A DNA stretch of 64,000 nucleotides from Streptomyces sp. NBC_00414 (lineage in GTDB: Bacteria; Actinomycetota; Actinomycetes; Streptomycetales; Streptomycetaceae), in the NCBI RefSeq assembly GCF_036038375.1, contig NZ_CP107935.1, forward strand, positions 2,852,001-2,916,000, given 5' to 3'. The notes below the pieces were generated by a model. That model had not been told where the DNA came from. It saw nothing but the letters and a program-made list of their open reading frames with translations, and ran no database searches. The translations under genes and the position numbers were made by a program. Positions 52,606-62,000 of this stretch are shown here, one piece after another (position 1 is the first letter of the stretch; the number at the start of each line of letters is the position of its first letter).

Positions 52606-53946
52606 ATGCCACGGACGACGCTGCTCCGGCAGCTGCTCCAGCAACGGCACCTGACGACGCACGAGGCTTTCGCCGCCCAGTACGAGCGGGCCGCAACACG
52701 GCTGGCGGAACTCGACCGCGATCACCGGCTGGCTTCTCTCCAGGTTTCTCCACGCCAGTTCGACCGCTGGTACGGCGGGGAACTGCTGACTCTGCCGCGT
52801 CCTGACGCCTGCCGGGTGCTGGAGCACATGCTGGGCAGACCTGTGTCCGAGCTGTTCTCCACGGCGTACGCAGCCGACTCCGGACACGGCCGCGACGAGG
52901 AGCCGAGAACGCACCAGCAGGCGACAAGTGCCCCTCCGCGACGTGATGACGACGAGAACCCATTGGACATCGTCGCCCGAGCTCAGCAGCTCACGACCAG
53001 CAACACCGACGACGCAACGCTCACGTTCCTCGATTCCTCTCTGGAGGGCATCACCAGCCGGTACGAACAGGACGGGCCCTATGCCCTTCGTCCCCAGACC
53101 CGCCAAGTGCGGCAGCTCGCCCACACCCTCCTCGACGGTCGCCAGCCCCCACGCGTGCGTCGGGAGCTCTTCCGCCTCGCCGCCCGCGCCTCCAGCCTGC
53201 TCGGCTACATGGCGGTGAACACGGGTGATTTCGCGCTCTCGGAGGCGTACTGCACCGAAGCCCGGGATCTCAGCCGTGAGATCGGCGACCTGGACACCGA
53301 TCTCTGGGCGTGCGGCACCCTGTCCTTCGGCCTCTACTACGCCGGTCGGTACGACGATGCGGACGCCTGCGCAGCCTCGGCCGTCGAGCGGGCACCGCGG
53401 CATGCCCAGTCCATCCGTCTGCTCGCCAACGGTCGGGCCCGGGCCCTCGGCAAGACCGGTGACCGGCGTGCCGTCGAGCAGGCCATCGGACAGGCCCTCC
53501 GTCTCTCCGACCTCCACGAAGTACCCGTAGGACTGACCTCCTGCATCTCCTTCGAGCCGTATGGACGGGCCCGGACGCTGGCCAACGCCGTCACGTCACA
53601 CGTAGCGCTGCGCGACACGGCCCAGGTACTGCGCGACGCCGAGCGCATCGACGATTTGGTGGAGCACTCGGCCTCCTCCTGGAGCCGTTCGCTCGTACGC
53701 CTCGACGTCGCCACTGCGCTGCTGCAGCAAAGCAAGCCCGACATCGATCACGCGATGGCGCTCGGCCGTGAAGCCCTGCGGTTATGCGGGGACTCGCCGA
53801 TCAATTCCGTCTACCAACGCTCCCGTGACCTGCGTGAGCAAGCAGGGCCATGGCGTGATCACCCGGCGGTGCGCGATTATGGCGAGGAGTTCCGAACCTG
53901 GAGCTCGCAGCCGGCCGCCCTGGCCATGGCCTCATCCGCGTCGTAG
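52606..53946 (+). CDS. Large TPR-type regulator-like protein
   Basis: The 446-residue protein has AGGAGGG before the ATG. Its N-terminus (LLRQLLQQRHLTTHEAFAAQ, QFDRWYGGELLTLPRPDACR) resembles a divergent HTH used in Streptomyces regulators; the C-terminal 330 residues are TPR-like (LGYMAVNTGDFALSEAYCTE, GLYYAGRYDDADACAASAVE). Divergent from the XRE-DUF5753 gene. Targets are unknown. Confidence 0.75.
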   Translation: MPRTTLLRQLLQQRHLTTHEAFAAQYERAATRLAELDRDHRLASLQVSPRQFDRWYGGELLTLPRPDACRVLEHMLGRPVSELFSTAYAADSGHGRDEEPRTHQQATSAPPRRDDDENPLDIVARAQQLTTSNTDDATLTFLDSSLEGITSRYEQDGPYALRPQTRQVRQLAHTLLDGRQPPRVRRELFRLAARASSLLGYMAVNTGDFALSEAYCTEARDLSREIGDLDTDLWACGTLSFGLYYAGRYDDADACAASAVERAPRHAQSIRLLANGRARALGKTGDRRAVEQAIGQALRLSDLHEVPVGLTSCISFEPYGRARTLANAVTSHVALRDTAQVLRDAERIDDLVEHSASSWSRSLVRLDVATALLQQSKPDIDHAMALGREALRLCGDSPINSVYQRSRDLREQAGPWRDHPAVRDYGEEFRTWSSQPAALAMASSAS

Positions 53947-54001
53947 GCGCCGTCGGTGTCGTCGTGCTCCAGGACAGTGTGAAGCCGAAGGAGTCCGACG
54001 G

Positions 54002-54706
54002 GTGCCCCTGCTCAGCGCCGATCCTGCCGCCTTCCCTGCCGAGCCCCCCGCCGATACATACGATCCGGCGGTCATCGCGGCCCACGACTGGGCGGCGTTC
54101 AGCGCACTCGACGAGATGACCGACCACTGGGCACGCCCAGGTTGGTCAGACGGCAGCCGTGCGTACTACTGGATGCTGACCTTCCCAGATGCTCGGCGGC
54201 TCGCTGCCCTTGCCGGGCGCTGCCAGGAGGAGCTGGCGCCCCTCGGCCTTGACCCGGTGCCGGCGGACGGACTGCACACCACCCTCGCCCGAGTCGGAGC
54301 GACGGGCGACGTCACACCCGGCCAGTTGGACAGCTTGGCGAGGGACGTCGAGGCGCTGCTGCCCTCCGCGTTCTCCGTACGCGCCATGCCGCTGGCCGGC
54401 TCCCGTGGTGCCGTCCGTCTGTCCCTCGGCCCGTGGGAACCCCTGCTTCTGCTCCACCATGCACTGGCCAAGGCAGGGAGCGACGTCGGCTTGGTCCCGA
54501 AGAAGCCGACGTCCGCTTTCCGGCCGCATCTGAGCCTCGCGTACAACAACCGTCGGCGTCCCGCCGCCCCCGTCGTGGAAGCGGTCTCAAGCCTCCGCAC
54601 CCTCCCGGCTATCGAACTCTCAGTGTCCGTCGTCCAGCTGGTGGAGCTCCGTCGTGAGGGACGGACGTACCACTGGGATGTACGGAAGAGCGTCCCGCTC
54701 GGATAG
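54002..54706 (+). CDS. 2H phosphoesterase (2'-5' RNA ligase-like)
   Basis: The 234-residue protein starts at a GTG with AAGGAG upstream. Two H-x-T/S motifs mark the family: GLHTTLARVG (about residue 82) and RPHLSLAYN (about residue 176). Such proteins hydrolyse 2'-5' or cyclic phosphodiesters. The N-terminal extension (YDPAVIAAHDWAAFSALDEM) is long for the family. The 3' end overlaps the convergent HATPase gene by 87 nt, which is unusual. Confidence 0.8.
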   Translation: MPLLSADPAAFPAEPPADTYDPAVIAAHDWAAFSALDEMTDHWARPGWSDGSRAYYWMLTFPDARRLAALAGRCQEELAPLGLDPVPADGLHTTLARVGATGDVTPGQLDSLARDVEALLPSAFSVRAMPLAGSRGAVRLSLGPWEPLLLLHHALAKAGSDVGLVPKKPTSAFRPHLSLAYNNRRRPAAPVVEAVSSLRTLPAIELSVSVVQLVELRREGRTYHWDVRKSVPLG

Positions 54707-55147
54707 CCCACCGGCGCCCAGGGCGAGCACCACGACCACTTCCTTGCCGATCGCGGTCAGCCGGACCGACCACTCGAAGGCCAACTCCTCGACGAGCAGC
54801 AGCCCGAGACCGTTCCCCGTCAGCTCATCCAGCGACTCCCCCGCGGAACGTACCCGGACTCTGGAGACATCCCGTCCCGCGTCATGGACCCGCAACACCG
54901 CAGCGTCCTGGTAGATCTCCACGCTCATGCAGTCCGGTCCTCCGGCTGTATGCCTGAGCGCGTTGCCCACGAGCTCAGAGGCGACCAGAACGGCGTCATC
55001 GACCCGTTCCGGTGCGGCACGTCCCTTGAGGAATTCCCGTACGTGTCTGCGCGCGAGCTCCGAGGGCTCGGTGCAATCGGACAGCTTCACCCAATGACGC
55101 CGTACTGGTGTCCGCCCGCACAGGCGCTCTTCGTCCACCGCGTTCAT
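54620..55147 (-). CDS. SpoIIE/RsbW-type ATP-binding protein (HATPase)
   Basis: The 175-residue protein has N box VDDAVLVASELVGNALRHTA, D box RVHDAGRD and G box ELTGNGLGLLLVEELAFEWS. Standard Streptomyces HATPase. The C-terminal roughly 29 residues overlap the 2H phosphoesterase gene on the other strand; a shorter true end is not indicated by a stop. Confidence 0.8.
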   Translation of the reverse strand: MNAVDEERLCGRTPVRRHWVKLSDCTEPSELARRHVREFLKGRAAPERVDDAVLVASELVGNALRHTAGGPDCMSVEIYQDAAVLRVHDAGRDVSRVRVRSAGESLDELTGNGLGLLLVEELAFEWSVRLTAIGKEVVVVLALGAGGLSERDALPYIPVVRPSLTTELHQLDDGH

Positions 55148-55491
55148 CGCCGCTTCTCGTCTTCGCTAGGCATTGGACCGACCAGCCTCGCTACGCCTGA
55201 GCCGCGGCGGTACGCCGTGCGTCCGCCTCTTTCCTCATCCCCGGACGGCGGGCGAAAGGCGTGCTGACGGCGTACCGCCGCCGACTGCCACCGGCGAGGC
55301 TCTTCGGCGAGGCCCATATGTCCTCACCGCTCTCTCCGGAAGCACTGAATCCGGGTTCCCCACGGAATCCAGATAGCCGGCGAGGGGCCGCACCCAAGGT
55401 GCGAACGCGGCAACCCGGTCCTGCGGCACTCCGCGCACAGGGCGGGCAGCACGACGAACCGTTCGGATCCTTCCGACAGAGAGGAAATGCG
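55148..55491. promoter_or_regulatory. Control region of the second FxLD cluster with 15-bp inverted repeat
   Basis: About 340 bp between the HATPase start and precursor 2. GCGGCGGTACGCCGT (55204-55218) is perfectly inverted at 55267-55281 with a 48-nt spacer, fitting a two-site operator with looping or a long hairpin. No gene is seen here. Confidence 0.5.
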
Positions 55492-55698
55492 ATGAGCAGC
55501 GCAGCCATGCTCACCCCGATCACGACGGCCACCACCGAGGCATCTGTCACGACGGCCGTCCCCGGGGTGCCCGCCGACCCGTTCGACGTCGACCTGACGA
55601 TCGTCACGGAGATCGGCGCCGACCTGCTTCCCAAGGCGTGTGGCACCGGTGACGGGTGCGCGGCGTCCTGTGCCTCGTCCTGCGCCAGCGCCGTCTGA
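55492..55698 (+). CDS. FxLD-family lanthipeptide precursor 2
   Basis: The 68-residue peptide has AGAGGAA before the ATG. The motif is F31-D32-V33-D34 (FDVDLTIVTEIG), an FxLD variant with Val in place of Leu. Core about residues 48-68 (KACGTGDGCAASCASSCASA) has Cys at 50, 56, 60 and 64 and Thr/Ser at 52, 59, 62, 63, 66. D54-G55-C56 mirrors the D-G-C of precursor 1. The leader is Thr/Ala-rich. Confidence 0.9.
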   Translation: MSSAAMLTPITTATTEASVTTAVPGVPADPFDVDLTIVTEIGADLLPKACGTGDGCAASCASSCASAV

Positions 55699-55777
55699 CG
55701 ACGGCGAGTGCACGGGGTCGGGGGCGCTGCCGCTTCCGACCCCGCTCGTTCACAGCACTGATGGCGGAGGTAATGGG

Positions 55778-58700
55778 ATGGGGAGCGACGGAAAGCTCTA
55801 CCAGCACACGGGCGCGGCGTTGCTCCGGGCCGCCGCGATGCCGCTGACGGATCTGCCTGATTGGTGGCCTGACCTGTCCGACACGGACGCATGCGGCAGG
55901 TGGCTGAGGCACGTGTGGGCCGATGCGCGGTTCGCCGATGCCGTCCGGCAGGCGAGCGGTGATCTCGCCACGCGGGTCGACGCGATCTGCGGTGGACAGC
56001 CGGCGCGCTCCAAGCAGGTCCGGCGCGCTGCCGTAGCCACCGTCCGCTACTTGTTGCGCGCCACCGGGCGGCCGACCCCGTTCGGCCTCTTCGCGGGAGT
56101 CACCGCGGCCGACGTGGGATCGACGCCGCACATGAAGTGGGGGGAGGCTCACCGAGCCGTGGCTCGGGTGGACACCGAGTGGCTGGGCGACGTCCTCGTC
56201 CGCCTGGATGCGTGTCCGGCCCTGCTGGAGCGCCTGGATGTCGTCCTGAACAACCTGGCGGTGCGCCGCGGTGGACGCCTGCACGTCCCACACGGGGGAC
56301 CGATGGGTGCCACCGTTCGGCGCACCAGCGCGGTACGCGTGATCGAGGATCTGGCACGTCGACCGGTCCACTTCACCGCCCTTGCGGAGCAGCTGGCCGC
56401 CTCTTTCCCCTCGACCGACCCACAGAAGATCCGCACACTGCTCGGCGCGCTGGTACGTGAGAAGTTCCTGATCACCAGTTTGCGCGCGCCCATGACCGAC
56501 ACCGATCCGCTGTCCTACCTGATCGCTCAGCTGCGCGGCGTGGATGCGGGCACGGTGCCGGAAGTCGCGCAAGTCCTGCATGAGCTTGAGGCAGTGCAAC
56601 GTGCCGTACACGAGCACAACCGGCTCCCCGCGAGAGCGCAAAGGCCGGCTCGGGAGGAACTCACGGGTCGGCTGCGTCGGCTCTCCGAGGCGGGTCGAAG
56701 TCCCTTGGCCGTCGACCTGCGACTGGACGCCGAGGTACGGATCCCCGGGAGCGTCGCGATGGAAATGGAGAGGGCCGCCGGTGCTCTACTGCGGCTCACG
56801 CGCCGACCGACGGGCCAAGGTGTGTGGAAGGAGTACCAGGCCACGTTCTGGGAGCGGTACGGCACCGGCACCCTCGTGCCGGTGAAGGAGGTCGTCGACC
56901 CAGCGTCAGGACTCGGCTACCCAGCCGAGTACCCCGGCAGCCGTGTGACCGCTCCGCCCCCGACGGTCTCCGAGCGCGACGAGCGGCTACTGTCCCTGGC
57001 CTGGCAGGCACTGGCCGACGGCAGCAGGGAGATTGTGCTCACCGACGACCTGATCGACAGCCTGGCCGGCGATACGCCCACCGGGCAGGAGGCACCACCC
57101 CACGTGGAGATGTGCGCGCGCCTGCACGCCGACAGCCTGTCCGCCTTGGAGCACGGGGACTTCACGCTCACGGTGACACCGGCCCGCGCCGCTGGAACGC
57201 TCACCTCCCGGTTCACTCCGGTCGCCACCGGCACGGGACTGGATGAGATCTACCGTCGCGTTCCCCCAGGCGTCGAGAACGCGCTGACCGCGCAGCTCTC
57301 CTTCCCTCCCCTGTACCCACACACGGAGAACGTCGCCCGCATCCCCGCCTATCTCCCACACGTGATCCCCTTGGGCGAACACCGCAGCTCCGACGACACC
57401 TCGACGACGCTCATCGACGTGGACGACCTCGCGGTCACGGCCACGCACACCCGCCTGTACTTGGTCAGCATCTCCCGCCGTCGCCTGGTGGATCCGCAGG
57501 TCTTCCACGCCATGGCCCTGGACAAGCAGCCCCCGCCCCTGGCGCGGTTCCTGGCGCACCTGACCCGCTCCTTCGGCCCTGCCTGGACCGGCTTCGACTG
57601 GGGGCCGCACAGCGGACGGATGCCGTTCCTGCCGCGCGTCCGCTACGGGCGCGTGATCCTCTCTCCCAGCCGCTGGAACCTGACCACCGGCGACCTCCCA
57701 AACCGCTGCGCGGACATGCGGGAGTGGACCGACGCCTTCTGCCGGTGGCGGAAGCGGTGGCACTGCCGCGGTGCCGTCGAGCTGCGGGAGGACGACCGGA
57801 CACAACGGCTCCAACTCGACGTGCTCGCCCACGCCAGCGTCCTGCGTGCCCACTTGGACCGGGAAGGCCACGCCGCGCTCACGGAAGCACCGGCCGAGGA
57901 GACCTACGGCTGGATCGCCGGCCACGTCCACGAGATCGCCCTGCCGATGACCAGCACCCGCCCGCCGATGCCCGACCCGCTTTCCGGCCCCCTCCCCCTG
58001 CTGACCAACGGCACCCTCGGACCCGTACCAGGGGCGGTGCAGGCACCCTGGCTGAACGCCAAGATCTACAGCCATCCCGAACAGTTCGAGGAGTTGATCG
58101 CCACCTACCTCCCGCAGCTCGTGGTCCAACTACCGGAGGCACCCGAGTGGTGGTTCGTCCGCTACCGCGCCCCGCACGATCTCGACCACCTGCGCCTGCG
58201 TATCCGCACCCGTAGCCCCGGGCAGTACGCCGTTTGCACAGAGCTCGTCGCCCGATGGGCCGCCGGGCTGCGCCACGAAGGGCTCAGCAGCAGGCTCGTG
58301 TTCGACACGTACACCCCGGAGATCGGCCGCTACGGCACCGGAGTCGCCCTGCGCAGTGCCGAGGCAGTGTTCACAGCCGACTCGGCTTACGCTCTCGCCG
58401 CCCTGCGGAGCCTGGGAACCGACGGCGTCGACAGACGCGCGCTGGCCGCCGTCGGCATGGTGGACATCGCCTGCGGCCTGCTCGGCCCCGACGGGGGCAT
58501 GCGGTGGCTGGCCAACCGTCCCGCGCCTCCGGCTCGTGTCGGACGGGGCATCCGCGATCAGGCCATCGAACTCGTTCGCCTGCCCACGCCCCAAGCCCGC
58601 GGCTGGGGCGAAGCGCTCGCCCAGGCTTGGTACCGCCGCGCCGTGGCCCTGGCGCTGTATCGCGAAAGCCTCGCCGAAGGCAGGGACCTCGACTCCGTCT

Positions 58701-58828
58701 TGGAATCCTTGCTGCACATGCATCACAACCGTCTGCGCGGCGTGGACCGGGAGGACGAGGGATTCTGCCGCCGCCTTGCCCGTCAGTCCGCCGTCGCACG
58801 GGCCGCCTGGCCAGGGGAGAGCCACTGA
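55778..58828 (+). CDS. Class I lanthipeptide dehydratase LanB (full length), cluster 2
   Basis: The 1016-residue protein has GGAGG before the ATG. Hallmarks: TVRYLLRATGRPTPFGLFAG (about residue 95), MPFLPRVRYGRVILSPSRWN, and C-terminal SpaB_C from about PEAPEWWFVRYRAPHD. It parallels the cluster-1 LanB along its whole length but is about 50 residues longer. Stop and LanC start overlap (TGATG). Confidence 0.9.
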   Translation: MGSDGKLYQHTGAALLRAAAMPLTDLPDWWPDLSDTDACGRWLRHVWADARFADAVRQASGDLATRVDAICGGQPARSKQVRRAAVATVRYLLRATGRPTPFGLFAGVTAADVGSTPHMKWGEAHRAVARVDTEWLGDVLVRLDACPALLERLDVVLNNLAVRRGGRLHVPHGGPMGATVRRTSAVRVIEDLARRPVHFTALAEQLAASFPSTDPQKIRTLLGALVREKFLITSLRAPMTDTDPLSYLIAQLRGVDAGTVPEVAQVLHELEAVQRAVHEHNRLPARAQRPAREELTGRLRRLSEAGRSPLAVDLRLDAEVRIPGSVAMEMERAAGALLRLTRRPTGQGVWKEYQATFWERYGTGTLVPVKEVVDPASGLGYPAEYPGSRVTAPPPTVSERDERLLSLAWQALADGSREIVLTDDLIDSLAGDTPTGQEAPPHVEMCARLHADSLSALEHGDFTLTVTPARAAGTLTSRFTPVATGTGLDEIYRRVPPGVENALTAQLSFPPLYPHTENVARIPAYLPHVIPLGEHRSSDDTSTTLIDVDDLAVTATHTRLYLVSISRRRLVDPQVFHAMALDKQPPPLARFLAHLTRSFGPAWTGFDWGPHSGRMPFLPRVRYGRVILSPSRWNLTTGDLPNRCADMREWTDAFCRWRKRWHCRGAVELREDDRTQRLQLDVLAHASVLRAHLDREGHAALTEAPAEETYGWIAGHVHEIALPMTSTRPPMPDPLSGPLPLLTNGTLGPVPGAVQAPWLNAKIYSHPEQFEELIATYLPQLVVQLPEAPEWWFVRYRAPHDLDHLRLRIRTRSPGQYAVCTELVARWAAGLRHEGLSSRLVFDTYTPEIGRYGTGVALRSAEAVFTADSAYALAALRSLGTDGVDRRALAAVGMVDIACGLLGPDGGMRWLANRPAPPARVGRGIRDQAIELVRLPTPQARGWGEALAQAWYRRAVALALYRESLAEGRDLDSVLESLLHMHHNRLRGVDREDEGFCRRLARQSAVARAAWPGESH

Positions 58829-60003
58829 TGAACCACGACGTGGCGCCCACACCCACCGGGTCCGGCTGGGGCCAGTCACTGTACTCAGGCGCGGCGGGGG
58901 TCACCCTGCTGCACGCCGTCAGGGCCCACATCGGCGAAGACCACAGGGACGCGCTCCGGCCTTGGGCCGCCGCCATGGTCAAGGGCCCGATCCAGGCCGC
59001 TCCCGCAGCATGCGATCTGTACGAGGGCGCCCCAGCCGTCGCGTACGTGCTCAGCTTCATCCACTCGAACACCGCCACTCGCGCCTTGGCGACCCTGGAC
59101 ACACACATCGCCGACGTCACATGCCACCGCCTCAAGCGGGCACACGCCCGCATCGATCGCGGCACCCTGCCCGCGCTGGGCGAGTACGACCTCATCAGGG
59201 GACTGACCGGGCTGGGCGTGTACCACCTGCACCGCGGCCACAAGACGGAGCTGCGGAACGTCCTCGCCTATCTGGTGCGGCTGACCGAACCAATCACTAT
59301 CGACGCGCGACATCTGCCCGGCTGGTGGACCGGCGACAGCCCCGATCTACGGCCGTCGCCGCGATGGCCCGGCGGACACGGTAACTTCGGCCTCGCCCAC
59401 GGCGTCGCCGGACCGCTGGCGCTGCTGGCCACGGCACTACGCCACGGCCGCACGGTGCCCGGGCAGACGAAAGCCATCACCCGGATCTGCGACTGGCTCG
59501 ACCGCTGGCGCACCGGCGCCGGCTTGCGCGACTGGTGGCCGGACCTGATCACACGAACCGAACACCAACGTGGCGAGCTCCAGCGCTCAGGACCCGGGCG
59601 CCCGTCATGGTGCTACGGCACCCCCGGCATCGCCCGCGCTCAGCAACTCGCCGGCCTCGCCCTCGGCGACCGTGACCGGCAACATCAGGCCGAGCAGGCC
59701 CTGGCCGGATGCCTGGCCGACGACCAGCAGCTCGCCCAGCTCACCGACGCATCCCTCTGCCACGGCTGGGCGGGGCTCGTGCAAACCGTCTCCCGTGCCG
59801 CCGCCGACGCCATCGACGACGAACTCACGACGCGTCTACCCGGACTGAACACCCGGTTCAACGAGCACGCGGACCACCGCTGTCCGCCAGACGGCACCGC
59901 CCTGATGGACGGCACGGCAGGCATTCACCTGGTCCGTCTCACCAACCTCGTCAACACGGCGGTCACCGCCCCCTGGGACCGCTGCCTGCTCCTGACGGGA
60001 TGA
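58828..60003 (+). CDS. LanC-like cyclase, cluster 2
   Basis: The 391-residue protein has toroid repeats SLYSGAAGVTLLHAVR, GLTGLGVYHLHR, GGHGNFGLAHGVAGPLALLA. Zinc ligands: WCYGTPG and LCHGWAGL. Paralogue of the cluster-1 cyclase. Overlaps the LanB stop by one base. Confidence 0.9.
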   Translation: MNHDVAPTPTGSGWGQSLYSGAAGVTLLHAVRAHIGEDHRDALRPWAAAMVKGPIQAAPAACDLYEGAPAVAYVLSFIHSNTATRALATLDTHIADVTCHRLKRAHARIDRGTLPALGEYDLIRGLTGLGVYHLHRGHKTELRNVLAYLVRLTEPITIDARHLPGWWTGDSPDLRPSPRWPGGHGNFGLAHGVAGPLALLATALRHGRTVPGQTKAITRICDWLDRWRTGAGLRDWWPDLITRTEHQRGELQRSGPGRPSWCYGTPGIARAQQLAGLALGDRDRQHQAEQALAGCLADDQQLAQLTDASLCHGWAGLVQTVSRAAADAIDDELTTRLPGLNTRFNEHADHRCPPDGTALMDGTAGIHLVRLTNLVNTAVTAPWDRCLLLTG

Positions 60004-60090
60004 AGCCACGACTCGCACCCCCGCATTACCACGGATAACTACGATTTGCCCCTGCCGTACTCACGGCCGGGCACCTTCCGGAAGGACGCG

Positions 60091-61320
60091 ATGAACACCA
60101 CCCCTGACGCCTCCCCCGAGGACCTGCGCAACCACCTGGTCGACACCATCTTGCAGGAGGACGTCTCCGGCCTCCGCGACGCAGACGTCGAAACCGCCAT
60201 GCGGACCGTACCCCGGCACGCCTTCCTCCCTGACGCGTCCCTTGAGGAGGCGTACGCCAACAAGAGCGTGACGATCAAGGAGAACCCCGACGAGGACGCA
60301 CTCCCGCTGAGCTGCGCGTCCCAGCCCGACGTCGTGCACTTCATGCTGGTCCAGCTCGCGGTCCGCGAAGGCGACAACGTCTTTGAGATCGGGGCCGGTA
60401 CCGGCTACAACGCCGCTCTGCTCAAGCACCTCACCGGGAAGGCCGGGCAGGTCACCGCGTGCGACATCGATCCCGATGTCACCGCCTACACTCGCCGGAT
60501 GCTCGACGCGAACGGATGTGAGGACGTTCGCGTGGTCACGAGGGACGGCGCCCTCGGCGCCTCACGGTTCAGCCCTTACGACCGAATGATCGCCACGGTC
60601 GGCATGTGGGACCTCCCCGGTGCCTGGTGGGATCAGCTCGCCGTCGGCGGACGCCTCGTGGTCCCCCTGCGCTGGCGCGGGCTCTCCAGGGCCGTAGCCT
60701 TCCAACGCGAGGAGGGGGTGATGTGGTCCGACTCCGTCAAGATGTGCGGCTTCCTCCCGGTGATCGGCCAGGACGGGGAGCGGAACGACTACATCGACGA
60801 CGACCGGCTCGTCAGGCTCTACTGGGACGAGGACCAGTCCATCGCCCTGGACCTCCTGCGCGACGTCCTTACCCGACCGAAGTCGCTCGCTTGGACCGAT
60901 GTGACGGTCGGCCCCGTTGAGTCGTTCGACGGCGTCTGGCTACGGCTGAGCGCCACGGAACGGACGACCTGCCGCATCACCGCGAAGCCCGCAGCGATGG
61001 AAGCCGGTATTCACCGTCCCGCCTCACCCGCCCTGAGCCCTGCCCTCGTCGAGGCCGACTCCATCGCTTACCTCACTCTGGAGCGGACCACCGAAGACCC
61101 GGAAGGAGAACCCCGGTTCCGCCTGGGAGCCGTCGGCTACGGCGAGGCCGGCGCCGATCTCGCCGAGCGGATCTGCGCGCAGATCCGTGCCTGGAGCCCG
61201 GCCCGGACCGCCGAACCCGTGGTCACGGCCTACCCCGCGGACACACCGGACAGCGACCTCGCCGACGGAGCCGTGATCGACCGGCCCTCCGTGCGGCTCG
61301 TCATCGCCTACGGACCCTGA
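60091..61320 (+). CDS. FxLD-system methyltransferase (PCMT-like), cluster 2
   Basis: The 409-residue protein has GGAAGG before the ATG. PCMT-like core: VPRHAFLPDASLEEAYANKS, LPLSCASQPDVVHFMLVQLA, SAM site NVFEIGAGTGYNAALLKHLT, ACDIDPDVTAYTRR. The long C-terminal extension is as in the cluster-1 enzyme. Here the gene is last (precursor-B-C-MT), whereas in cluster 1 it is first. Confidence 0.85.
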   Translation: MNTTPDASPEDLRNHLVDTILQEDVSGLRDADVETAMRTVPRHAFLPDASLEEAYANKSVTIKENPDEDALPLSCASQPDVVHFMLVQLAVREGDNVFEIGAGTGYNAALLKHLTGKAGQVTACDIDPDVTAYTRRMLDANGCEDVRVVTRDGALGASRFSPYDRMIATVGMWDLPGAWWDQLAVGGRLVVPLRWRGLSRAVAFQREEGVMWSDSVKMCGFLPVIGQDGERNDYIDDDRLVRLYWDEDQSIALDLLRDVLTRPKSLAWTDVTVGPVESFDGVWLRLSATERTTCRITAKPAAMEAGIHRPASPALSPALVEADSIAYLTLERTTEDPEGEPRFRLGAVGYGEAGADLAERICAQIRAWSPARTAEPVVTAYPADTPDSDLADGAVIDRPSVRLVIAYGP

Positions 61321-61656
61321 TGACCTGACGCACACGGGCGTGGCCGTCGCCAGGTGCGGCCGCGCCCACCGAAACGAGAACGGCGCTGCGCCGGAGCATG
61401 GTGGTCACCCCTCCGCGCGGTTCGCCTCGCAGTTGGTGCACCGCCGCACTGCCCGTCGCCTCGGATTGCCTACTGATCGTAAGTACGTCATGAAGTGGAA
61501 TCTTTAAGAAAGATCTTTGGTAATGGCCATATAGATTTTTTCATCCTGTAATTCACATTTCTATGTTCGGGATTCTAAAGGGCTTTGCGCCAAGCCCTGC
61601 CGGTGGACCGGATTTACTTGAACCGAAGGTAGCCGCAGCATTCCGGCACCCTCTGC
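61321..61656. other. Intergenic region after cluster 2, AT-rich part
   Basis: About 61490-61560 is strongly AT-rich for this genome and may hold a promoter. No transporter gene follows cluster 2 within the window. No terminator hairpin is obvious. Confidence 0.4.
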
Positions 61657-61815
61657 ATGCCCACTCTCATCGGATCTCTCCGGCTCTATCGCGTCACCGA
61701 TCCCAAACGGTTCGACAACCGCCGCCACTCCCTGGACCTCGAACCGCACGCCGAGTGGGCGAACCGGCTCCAGGCACAGACCCTGCCGCCCGAGCGCACG
61801 GCCGCCTCCGGTTGA
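61657..61815 (+). CDS. Possible small protein
   Basis: A 52-codon frame MPTLIGSLRLYRVTDPKRFD...LPPERTAASG has good composition but no family resemblance and no ribosome site. Could be a fragment of a larger lost gene. Confidence 0.35.
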   Translation: MPTLIGSLRLYRVTDPKRFDNRRHSLDLEPHAEWANRLQAQTLPPERTAASG

Positions 61816-62000
61816 CCTATGCAAGCCCCGTTGTGCCGCAGTCATCAGTCCCGGCTCTCCCTATAGGCGGCGGATCACGAGGGCTGCGGCCCGACGACCC
61901 CACCCCCTGTCCTGAGGACTCACTTCCATGCATTCCTTACGCGCACCAGGCCGGTGCGCCGCCGTCACCCTCCCAGCTTTCTCACACTGGGGGCCCACTG

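Noticed and set aside
55604..58129. Long minus-strand frames opposite the second LanB
   Set aside because: Shadows of the dehydratase gene, same reason as above.
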